A DNA stretch of 64,000 nt. Source: Asterias amurensis (Eukaryota > Echinodermata > Asteroidea > Forcipulatida > Asteriidae). The position numbers and the translations under genes were made by a program. Shown here in pieces: positions 42,601 to 51,580 of this stretch (its first letter is position 1; the number at the start of each line of letters is the position of its first letter). The stretch is from contig NC_092669.1 of the NCBI RefSeq assembly GCF_032118995.1, forward strand, positions 3,471,501-3,535,500, written 5' to 3'. Below the pieces are notes generated by a model. That model was not told the DNA's origin and did not search any database. It saw only the letters and a program-made list of their open reading frames with translations.

Positions 42601-44698
42601 ATCACTGTTTAGGAATAATACATCACTGTGTACCTGTCAAAATGCAGAGTATAGACGGTGTGACGTATGTTTACATTCAAACGGCCCTCTGTTGACAAAA
42701 CACTGTATACGTCAAGTTTCGCCGGGCACTGAGTTGCGTAGTCATAGTAAGATTGTGTACACTTTCTAGCTGGCTGCCAAAACACAAAGGCTTTGCCCGG
42801 CGGTATGCGCGCGAATCGTGTTATGGTTTTCGTGTGACGTCAGAGGTCACATCGTCTATAAGTTAATGGCTATAAATAAAACTTTGATTTATTATATTAT
42901 CTTTCTAGGCCTATTTTTTTCGTTGGTCATCATCATCATCATCATCCTCTTGGTCCATCATGGGGGGCGTAGAGATGCCCAACCAATGCGTTCTGCTGCT
43001 GGTTGCCACAGCTGCCCAGCCCAGGACTTGAAGTCCGCTTCCAGTGAGTTGGCCCACCCAGGTGCTGCGAGGTCGGCCTCTTGGCCTCTTCCAGGCCGGG
43101 CAGTGGCGGGATCCGTTGGTAAAAAATACAAAACTGTAAAAAAAATTGTAAAATTGCATACCCGATCGCGCCTCCAGTGCTCAACACACCCGCTCCTCCA
43201 CCGTAGCCATATCCCTTCGGTCCAAACTGCTTACCATGGCAAGACGCACAGTAGAGTTTGCCATCATGGTCCTTGACTGTCGTGGAATCCAACGGTTTGC
43301 TGCAATCCGCTGGAAAAAACAGAGGAAGATACACAATTGTATTTTGTTTTGCTTCTTACATTGCTTAATAGTTGTTCTTTTGTAGAGTAGCTATGAGCGC
43401 TGCTTGCGACGGATACCGGTGCTTTAAAAGTTATTACATGTATATTGTAATATTTTATCTTCCAGTATGCGCAAATCCACCAATCAGAAGCTCGAACTAC
43501 TAGGGGGATAAAAACATGCTACGACCTCTGTGTTATATCCTTCTTCCTCTGTTTTTATTACACAGTGCGTATCAATGTGAAATGTCATTTTGTCACGCTC
43601 CGTATATGGACAGCGCAAAAATTACATTCTAAACTTTGAGGGCGTGAAATAACGGTCTGAAATTTTAAATTTTGCGCGTTGCAAGTGAGACTAGAAGATA
43701 GATTTGTTATCACACTTGAATAGAGCTTGTGTGATAACTTAATTATAGGTACTAGTGTCATCGGCCTCAATTGATTGTGTATAAGTTATCACACAAGCGC
43801 GAGTGATATACAGAAAAATATAGCGCCTCTGCGTCCCATATCCAATGAGGCCGAAGACCGAGTTGGATATGGGACGCAGACGTGCTATATTTTCCGTATT
43901 TCCACGAGTGCGGTTTGATAACGTATTTATCTTCAAGCAAACTTGGCGCGTGACATAGAACACACAAGACGCACGGTAGTGATATTAGCCGTGCAATATT
44001 ATACAAATATTGACTGCTTCGAGTGCTATGGTTAAAAACTATGACTCCCTCGGTGATCCCCGTAGCATTCTATTTTCCCTCGGCGAGAGGGAAAATAGAA
44101 TGCTACGGGGATCACCGAGGGAGTCATAGTTTTTAACCATTGCACGAGTAAAAGCAGTCAATATTTGTTTTATTACACCCCAAACATTTCTAAATACTGT
44201 AATGTTATTATTAAGGTACAGACCTGAATGCTACAATCCACGGACGACGCGAATACAGATTGCATACACTTTTACTTACTGTGTTGCATGTAGTGTCGTG
44301 CAATTCGCAGTGGTTACAGACTATTAATTTATAATCCTCGTACACGCACAGGACGTCTGGGTATTGCACGCCATGTGCTAGTCTGTCGGACTAGCGCATG
44401 GCAAACCGGCGCTCTATCACACGGCCGTCGTCTGGCAAAACTAAGACATGTCATGTGACGCCCTCTAAACCAATGAGCAGGCAGAATACTTGCAAGGGGT
44501 GTTATAAAGGTTTTTATCACCACTCCATTCTGCCAATCTGATTGGTGGATTAGCGCGTAATTGAAGATAAAAGAGTTAAACCTTACAGCATTTGAAACAG
44601 GCTTTATGCCATTTACTTCCAGCTGCTACAACTTCCTCAGCGAAGTAGACGGACTTGCCACAGGCCCCGCACTTTGGGGCTCCTCCGAACTTGGACAT
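39632..44698 (-). CDS. CSRP: Cysteine and glycine-rich (two-LIM) protein, CSRP/CRP/MLP family, 5 coding exons, complete
   Basis: Two-LIM adaptor of the CRP family, which binds alpha-actinin and zyxin on actin structures and acts in muscle differentiation (family knowledge). Coding exons: 44587-44698, 43162-43309, 41625-41769, 40740-40833, 39632-39708. They total 576 nt (191 aa plus TAA), all GT-AG with matching phases, and family members are about 190-194 aa. LIM1 zinc ligands are C10, C13, H31, C34, C37, C40, C58, C61. LIM2 ligands are C117, C120, H138, C141, C144, C147, C165, C168. Each LIM is followed by a Gly-rich stretch starting FGPKGYG (66-72 and 173-179), as in CRPs. The linker (79-115) is rich in Ser, Ala and Gly. 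Start chosen at [11 protein letters not shown], the usual CRP N-terminus layout. The vertebrate paralogue (CSRP1, 2 or 3) cannot be decided. Introns hold a foldback element, two transposon fragments and a TTAA MITE. Confidence 0.93.
39784..40170. mobile_element. TTAA MITE, family A, in CSRP intron 4
   Basis: TTAA at 39784 and 40167. Ends AAAGGCAGTGGACACTATTG and ATAGTGTCCACTGCCTTT. Confidence 0.9.
40190..40580. repeat. ~155-bp tandem repeat, 2.3 copies, in CSRP intron 4
   Basis: Order CAGTCTAGCCCT, TGTTGGCAGTCTC, CTCCCTATTCTGGCAGTATC, CATGGGGCAAAATCTCCTGC, CTCAACCAACT occurs twice, then GTCAGAAGCCATTCAGCTGT a third time. Confidence 0.8.
40975..41600. mobile_element. Element H interrupted by a ~480-bp TIR element, CSRP intron 3
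   Basis: Outer parts (GGGTCGACCCC; GTACATTCAAATAGCTTTGA; CACTTGGGGCTGGCCCGAGG) match 27165-27380. The inner element (~40996-41475) has ends TGTGGCGGTTTCAACTTTCC and CTGAAACCGCCACA with a repeated AAAACTGAACACG. Its core has a GTCATGGCGGCGTCCACG start-like context and a plus frame encoding [14 protein letters not shown] sequence, unrecognised. Confidence 0.65.
41826..42016. mobile_element. MITE with AGGCCYGGTC ends, CSRP intron 2
   Basis: Left AGGCCCGGTCCCGCTGCAGC / CGATAACGAGAACG, right CGTTATCGAGGCATTTGTGA / CCAGGCCT. Confidence 0.7.
42056..42312. mobile_element. Decayed family C MITE, CSRP intron 2
   Basis: Shares AAATTCTCGTTAGCGAGAA, ACATGTCACGGCGAA and CACGAAGTGTGGGACTTGGA with 31569-31945 in reverse. 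Confidence 0.65.
42651..42860 (+). mobile_element. 210-bp terminal-inverted-repeat element, copy 3
   Basis: TATAGACGGTGTGACG ... GAGGTCACATCGTCTATA; same interior as copies 1 and 2. The (ATC)n tract at 42930-42950 follows. Confidence 0.85.
43450..44577. mobile_element. 1.1-kb foldback element in CSRP intron 1
   Basis: Outer arms: TTTTATCTTCCAGTATGCGC and CCACCAATCAGAAG at the left pair with CTGATTGGTGGATT, GCGCGTAATTGAAGATAAAA at the right. Inside are two further inverted repeats (43828-43880 and 44030-44138). The right end stops about 9 bp from the exon 1 boundary. Confidence 0.7.
44030..44138. repeat. Perfect 52-bp-arm hairpin with 5-nt loop
   Basis: Left arm 44030-44081, loop GGCGA, right arm 44087-44138; I find no mismatch. 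Flanks 43999-44029 and 44139-44172 also pair imperfectly. Confidence 0.93.
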
Positions 44699-45002
44699 GA
44701 TGATGAACTTTTAGAGATTCCTGCATAGTTTATAATATTAAGTAACAACAATTATCATCAACATTTATTAAATCTTAACAGATGGTACATTTGCAAAGCT
44801 GATCAAAGAATATTACCCAAGAAGACACTGTATATATAGGGCTATATAGGCCTACATAACATGTACATACTTGCCCTGAATTCTGTGAAAAAAAAGGGGA
44901 TTTGAATCCCACTGAGTGATTTCCCTGTGATTTTTGTTCCCAGAGTGGGAACATCGGTGTATGGGTAAAAACCAAAAGGTAATTTTTTATATTTAAATCA
45001 TT

Positions 45003-45090
45003 TTGCAGTACCTCTGCTGCTAAAGCATATGATTCAAACTGCCTCTATCTGGGATTCTAGCTACTTCCTGGCAGTCTCTGTCACTGTGTC
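45003..45090 (-). mobile_element. SINE family V fragment
   Basis: CATATGATTCAAACTGCCTC and GGCAGTCTCTGTC, decayed. Confidence 0.4.
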
Positions 45091-45435
45091 TGTGGTTTTT
45101 TTTTATTTTTATTTTTTTATTTTTTTTTACAGAACTCTGGAAAGTACTTAGCCCAGGTTGGACTCCTCCGTTGCAGGCAACGCGACGGAGTCCAGGGTAT
45201 AAAGGTTCCGTATCGTCTCGATACGATAGCCGGACGAAACCGAAATAGTTCTAGTAGGAGTAAAGACCAGCCACCATGGCCAAATAGTGGGTGGGGCTGG
45301 CGTACAAGAAAAACCAAAGCCGATCTTTCATTCTTTGTCAACTCAATGTCAACCATTGAACTAATCTCATGACCATTATGTAGGAATTCATACATGTACC
45401 TCTAAAACCAAAGACTAATGGTTGGTTAAACTTAC

Positions 45436-45540
45436 CTAGACAGTTAACTGGTTGTAGTTCAGGTTTTGTGTACAATTATCGAGCCTCCTTTCCCGTTATA
45501 ACGGCGCCAGTTCCAGAGCTGTATTATCATACTATGGTGG
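45436..45540 (-). promoter_or_regulatory. Possible 5' noncoding exon/promoter region of the CSRP gene
   Basis: A minus-strand GTAAG donor at 45435-45431 ends a short GC-rich stretch. An acceptor lies shortly upstream of the CSRP ATG, which makes a noncoding first exon plausible. The stretch abuts a CGACGTCG satellite (45545-45806) and a MULE-like element (45833-46559), so the upstream regulatory DNA is transposon-derived. No TATA box or CArG box is convincing. Confidence 0.3.
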
Positions 45541-45544
45541 CCCT

Positions 45545-45806
45545 GAAGGGACACCGCCAGTCGTGAATATTTTTTGCGACGTCGTGAATATTGTTTTTGC
45601 GACGTCGTCAATTTATTCACGACAAGTCGCGAATATTTTGGCGACGTCGTGAATTTTTGTCACGACAAGTCGCGAATACTTGTGCGACGTCGTGAATATT
45701 TGTGCGACGTCGTGAATATTTGTGCGACGTCGTGAATATTTGTGCGACGTCGTGAATATTTGTGCGACGTCGTGAATTTATTCACGACAAGTCAGACAAG
45801 TCGCGA
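45545..45806. repeat. 20-bp satellite with CGACGTCG palindromes
   Basis: The unit TGCGACGTCGTGAATATTTG repeats in tandem from ~45680 to 45777. Variants on either side alternate GTCGTGAATA with TTCACGAC, so the block is rich in inverted as well as direct repeats. Confidence 0.92.
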
Positions 45807-45832
45807 ATAATACTGTGTAGTGTCTTTGATGG

Positions 45833-46559
45833 TAGCCTTGCTCAAGGCAGTCGCATTATTCGCTCCGAAAAGACGCAGCTGTAAACCCACCCGCCGTATA
45901 CCCTGTGCATGGTGTGTGCGATCACACCGAATGACCCACCCGTATACACACTGTCACATCGCACGAATACTGTTCACACAAGCCATCGCACTCGTACACC
46001 ACTAACCGCATGCGGAGGCCGTCAGGCCGACAGCCTTGTCGGGTCTGTATCTTCCCGTTTTAATGTGTTGTATTGAAAAAATTCCAATAGTGGACGAAAT
46101 TGGGGGGGGGGGGGGCTCTAGGATATGCTAGTATGCAGCTCATGAATATTTACATCGTTCGTCAGACCTATCAGACAACACGGGATGTGAGGCAAATGAA
46201 TTATTCATTTTGACGTCCAATCACGCACTTCACTTATCACGACCTTTGGACCCTATCATGCGTCCGTGGTGGTGGTGTGTGAGGTAAACATGTCTCGTCT
46301 TTCGCGGGCATTATGGTAATGAGCTGACCGTGAGAACTCTTCGCTTATTATAGTAATGAGGTCAGTGGCTTCAACACAGATCCTACAAGGCTGTCGGCCT
46401 GACGGCCTCCGCATGCGGATAGTGTACGGGGGCATCGTGTCGTGCGATGTTACGCACAGTGAATACGGGTGGGTTTTACGCACAGTGAATACGGGTGGGT
46501 TTTTATACAGCGGCGGTCTTTTTTCGGAGTGAATAATTCGACTGCCTTGAGCAAGGCTA
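45833..46559. mobile_element. MULE-like foldback element with 9-bp target duplication (CTTTGATGG)
   Basis: Begins TAGCCTTGCTCAAGGCAGTC and ends in its complement. Arms of ~210 bp continue through CCGCATGCGGAGGCCGTCAG / CTGACGGCCTCCGCATGCGG. CTTTGATGG flanks it at 45824-45832 and 46560-46568. Long arms plus a 9-bp duplication are typical of Mutator-like elements. The right arm carries a tandem GTGAATACGGGTGGGTTTT. Confidence 0.85.
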
Positions 46560-46579
46560 CTTTGATGGTGGCTTTTTAG

Positions 46580-46990
46580 TCGACCCCTAGACTTGACTCA
46601 AGGCTGTTGGCGTAGTGTGCCCCGGCCCGGCGCGGCACGATTCGGCAGTCTGCACGCTGTGCATATACACGAACAATGTACATGTATACAGTACATTGTA
46701 TGTACAGTACATTGTACAGTGAGAATAGTATAGCGAAGTCGTGAGTACGGTCGTGTCTTTCTACCAACCTCGCACACGTTGCTCAAACAACAAAAAGTAC
46801 TCATGATATCGTACGTGTACCATACAGATGGTACATGTAATGTACATGTAATGTACATAATGCTTACATTAGGTATGTGTGTGTACATACGCTGTACACG
46901 TATTAATGCACTGTGTTATGTATGGGGGTGCGCTGGCGGAACAGCAGTGACAGCAGCGTGTGGTGTGCGCAGCTGCTCGCCGCTACAAAC
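46580..46990. mobile_element. Second MULE-like family member, right end unclear
   Basis: TAGACTTGACTCAAGGCTGT and TGGCGTAGTGTGCCCCGGC match 26983-27050. Interior has repeated TGTACATGTA words at 46673-46860; GTTATGTATGGGGGTGCGCTGG is shared with 27068. Confidence 0.6.
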
Positions 46991-48940
46991 AGCGCCCTCT
47001 TGTGATCAACCTTCGTCATTTTGCCTATGATCAAAGTGATAGCAAATATTGTGGGAGAGGCATAATATTATAACCAACACGACGTATGAAGCTAAACCGC
47101 GAATGGTTGTGATTAAAATACACATGCGCAAGTTGTGATTAGTCTCTTGCAGTCGTAATGTTGTGTTTATTTTTGAGCCAATACTATTTTCTGTATTAAA
47201 CCATCTAAAGTTCAACCCCGTCATATTTTGTAACGTAACTGCTTTGGGTAAACTGTCTACTGACACCTTTTAATGGTTGGATCATGAATGGAGGTTTTCT
47301 TACCCTGTGTTCGCACTATTTCCCAAATAAACAGTGTGATTTGCATATTCATGAATATGCATTTAGGCAGAAGTTCAACCCAGTGTTTTGCATCTCAGTT
47401 TGTTAACGCGGGAGGGCGCCAAAAAGCTCTAATAAGGTGCTCATAGATTCATAGCACAACCAATGATTGTGCTAATTAATATTCAAAAGTTATTTTAAAA
47501 ACTATTTTAAGTATCTGAACCTCTTGAAAACCAATCAAATATATTTTCGTACAACTAATAAAACATCTGATTTCTTCTCAATTTTTGGCAAGTCAGCTTT
47601 TCGGAATTTTTGCTTATTAGGCCATACCCCGGAAAAAAAACACAGACAAATAATGTGTTTTTTCCTAAACCGCTGCAAGTATGATCACTTTTTCACTTCC
47701 CAAGCCAAATAGGACCAACCTCAAAGCCTACATTTTATCACGTCTCCTCAAACGCTGAAGCACATAGCACCCAGGTTGTGATAAATTGTTATAGGCCCCT
47801 AGCGACACAATTAATTGCATGACCCCAAAACAATTATTATTATTAAACAGAATTTGAGGGCATGGAATGATAACCCTGATTTGCGCATGACTTTTGGCCT
47901 AAAGTGGCACCCTGACAACTAATGGGGCTTATTCGTCTCTCGTCACCTCTTGGCTATTGTAAAAATATATTACATCAAAGAAAATTGAGCTAAAACAGAA
48001 CATGAACAAGCATGGACAATTATATAAATTCCCCCTTTTTAAAAACCTTTTTCTTTTCAGAAGAAAGCAACAATAATAAGCCCAAATACTGTGAACAGAA
48101 ACCGAGACACAAAGTCATTTATTAATATTTGGTCCGTTCCGGCCACGCCCTTCTAATTGTGTTTTTTTTTAGATCTAAATAATTTGTTTTAGTGTTCGGG
48201 CGTGAGCAATTTCAAAATATACCAATACTTTTTAGCACTGACAATTAATTACGTAGGGGCTTTGAAAAGACAGGAGAATACGGGAACACAAAGTTAACAT
48301 AATTACCAGGAATATCACTACCGAGTAAGCATTAATCGTAATAATTATTACGAACCGGTATATCTCATTTACGAAAAACTGCTATGATAGATAACAAGTC
48401 ATGATAGGTGTATTAGGGGGGCTATAGTTCAAATGAAATGTAAGTCATTGTTGTGACTTTTACTTGAATATTTATAAGATGTAGGCTTTGGTAGTAATTA
48501 TTGTTACGTTGAATTACAGTTTCTTTCTTTCCTGATAATTAAAAACCGTTTGTACAGTGTTTAACCTCTAGCAAAGTGTTGTCATGTCAAGCAATAACTC
48601 AATTGCGACTTTAAGCAGGGCTTCGGTGTAATAGATGAAAGGAAGATAGGGCTTACCTGTTTTTAATAATATAAATCAACTCAACTTTTAAATCACCACA
48701 CTGGATAATGTTTTAAAAGCATTTTCAACTCGATGCGCTTTTCAGTTAGAAGAGTCGTCTTAGGTAAATGTATACAAATTAAAAATGACACGGCATGAAT
48801 TAAACTTTACTTTACTGGCTAACTTAAATCCATAAATAAATTGAGTTTATATCAATATTGGTTTGAAAGTTTGTGACTAGTGGAAACTTTTGAAAAGTTG
48901 TCAATGAAGCAATTTCATTGAAACCACGCAACTATTTACC
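46991..48940. other. Intergenic, no gene seen
   Basis: AT-rich, apparently low-copy. No coding or repeat pattern that I can support. Confidence 0.4.
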
Positions 48941-48949
48941 GTGACATTG

Positions 48950-49520
48950 ACATTCTTACCGATCCATAATAATCTCGACAGTAAGGAATGTATCGTGTAT
49001 GTTGAATATCTTCAATCTATCTTAAGTTTCTGTTGTATTTGTTGGTATAATTCACTCTCCCAGGCAAATTGTAAGAAATTCCAGCGCATCACCGAAAAGG
49101 CCAGCAGGATTATTGGAGCAGACACTATAAGAGCATGCAAGAAATCATGGAAGATTACATTATGACTCAGTTAAATAAGTTTTAACCATCATTTTTTTCA
49201 GAACCACTCAGGCAGGGTCCGACAACTATGTCTCAAGACCAACAGTTTTAAGAACTCGTTTTCTACCTAGCGCAATATTAACCTTTGTAACAATAGTTGG
49301 TCGAGATAACGTGGTGCATTTTTTAATTTTTTTTATTATTGTGTATTTTATGATCTGTATTATCCCCCTTTCTATTACTTTAATTTTATAAATATATTCT
49401 TGTTGTCTATTGTTTTTATGCCTCTACTTGTATTAGATTCTCCTTATAGGCCCAACACAGGGAAAACAAATTTCATGCTGTTACCATGACAATAAATATT
49501 TTGAATCTTTGAATATCAAG
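48950..49520 (+). pseudogene. 3' end of a decayed non-LTR retrotransposon
   Basis: A plus frame at ~49040-49165 reads CWYNSLSQANCKKFQRITEK then ASRIIGADT, the C-terminal reverse-transcriptase tail of CR1/Rex1-like LINEs (WYGNLS.., RLQR.., ASRIIG). After a frameshift RTRFLPSAI follows (~49250). The sequence ends in ATAAATATTTTGAATCTTTGAATA, a LINE-type 3' tail. Clearly inactive. Confidence 0.75.
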
Positions 49521-50739
49521 TTGTCTTCAAATGCAGGAAAGCGTTAAAGTTACAGGCCTTTTACGGTTCGAATGATTTCAGGCTTTCCTCTCATGTTTGT
49601 CATAACAGAAGTTGCATTTTCCAATGAAAAAGGAACCAAAATCTAATAATAAACACAAACATATACATGCGCATAAACGCAGCAACATGTTCTTCAATAA
49701 TTTTGATCAAGATTTTTATCACAACCATGGATGAAGGAAAATACAATATTTCCTGCCTCCATGTTACATTATGCGGAGTTCCTTTGCCCTTCCAAATATC
49801 AGTCAACTTAATGAGTGCTGTATAAAACAAACAAAAGTACACTGAACATGGAGATCCATTGGTTGACAATTTGCATCGAAAAATTTCATTAAAAACTTTG
49901 ATGTAACAAACTGTCTCCCTCCCTCCACCGTTGACAATAACTTTTGCCTCAAAAACTTAACTCTAGAATGTGAATGAAATGAAGATTCACACACAAAGTT
50001 GAAAATATATCAGAGGAAGCTATTATTGCATTTGGTGCGTCTATTCGCACAATCTTTATTTCTTTAATGATAGGCAAATACCGTATTATTCCATTGTTGT
50101 TTATAAAAAACATTGTTAATTTGCAGTTGGAAATACTTTGTACAAAAGGTTAAAATGATGCAAAGAAACAATCCCTCTTCAAAGTTGTGGTTGCAGCCAT
50201 TTTAACTATTATTTCTGTAATGTTGAAATTTGATTATAACGAGGATTATAAAACCATACTATATTGCTGACATATCTTTGATGACGAGTTGTTTTATTTG
50301 TTAAAAGAAGTTTAAAAAAAGTGAAAGTGGTACCAATCTCCCTAGACGCATTTTTCCACCAAAGGTTATTTCAACAATTCAAAGTACATACATACATCAT
50401 AAAAGTATGGAACTTTAATCTAAACATGAGAAGAAAATGACATTTTTGTATGCATTTGTACAATTCGTTTTTACAATACATAGCAGTAAAACATTGTCCA
50501 TGTCCAACTTGTATAATCTAGAAGAAATTGCACATTATTTTAATATATAAAGGTTCATGTAAATGATACTACAGAAACTGCTTTAAAAACAACCAAGCTT
50601 CTATAACTGTTCCCTTTTTCCACAAATAGAAACGATAATACCACACAAAATTGTCTTGAGCCATTAATGAAAGCTGAACTTTGATGCGTTGGAAGGATGA
50701 AATCATCTGCTCTGCAACTTGGCCTTCCCATTCACCATA
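49521..50739. other. AT-rich low-copy flank of the minisatellite
   Basis: No gene recognised. A minus frame from the array runs about 50 codons into this unique DNA (to 50569) before stopping. Confidence 0.4.
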
Positions 50740-51380
50740 GTTTCCCATTGACTTGTGTATAGTTGTGTAGTTTCCCATTGACTTGTGTATGGTTGTGTAG
50801 TTTCCCATTGACTTGTGATGGTTGTGTAGTTTCCCATTGCATTGTGTATGGTTGTGTAGTTTCCTATTGACTTGTGTATGGTTGTGTAGTTTCCTATTGA
50901 CATGTGTATGGTTGTGAAGTGTCCCATTGACTTGTGTATGGTTGTGTAGTTTCCCATTGATTTGTGTATGGTTGTTTAGTTTCCCATTGACTTGTGTATG
51001 GTTGTGTAGTTTTCCATTGACTTGTGTATGGTTGTGTAGTTTCCCATTGACTTGTGTATGGTTGTGAAGTGTCCCATTGACTTGTGTATGGTTGTGTAGT
51101 TTCCCATTGACTTGTGTATGGTTGTGTAGTTTCCCATTGACTTGTGTATGGTTGTGTAGTTTCCCATTGACTTGTGTATGGTTGTGTAGTTTCCCATTGA
51201 CTTGTGTATGGTTGTGTAGTTTCCCATTGACATGTGTATGGTTGTGAAGTGTCCCAATGACTTGTGTATGGTTGTGTAGTTTCCCATTGACTTGTGTATG
51301 GTTGTTTAGTTTCCCATTGACTTGTGTATGGTTGTGTAGTTTCCCATTGACTTGTGTATGGTTGTGTAGTTTCCCATTGA

Positions 51381-51580
51381 CTGAGTGAAACTAAACTGAT
51401 GCCAATCCATTATCTTGGTGATGTTATTAGCAATCGTCTCTCTCTCCCCCCCCCCCCCCCTCTGCTCTTTGCGTCCGCAGCCGCCTTGAAGAGAAAACGC
51501 CTAGGGTCGTCGGAATAAGTTAGTATAAGTAACAAATATTCATGATACTCATCTTGACTGATGAAGAGAAAACGACATAG
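51381..51580. repeat. Array spacer module, copy 1
   Basis: About 200 bp starting CTGAGTGAAACTAAACTGAT and ending AACGACATAG, unrelated to the 30-bp unit. It contains a CT/poly-C tract, the word TTTGCGTCCGCAGCCGCC and TATTCATGATACTCATC. Exit into the array is always through a short unit ACTTGTGTGGTTGTGTGG. Copies also begin at 53776, 54394, 57503, 58121, 60768 and 63034. Confidence 0.93.

Noticed and set aside
42818..43276. 152-codon plus ORF
   Set aside because: Runs antisense over CSRP exon 2 and into a transposon end; the LIM reading on the minus strand explains the sequence.
45272..45292. CArG box (SRF site) for the CSRP promoter
   Set aside because: CCAAATAGTGG differs from CC(A/T)6GG at the key positions.
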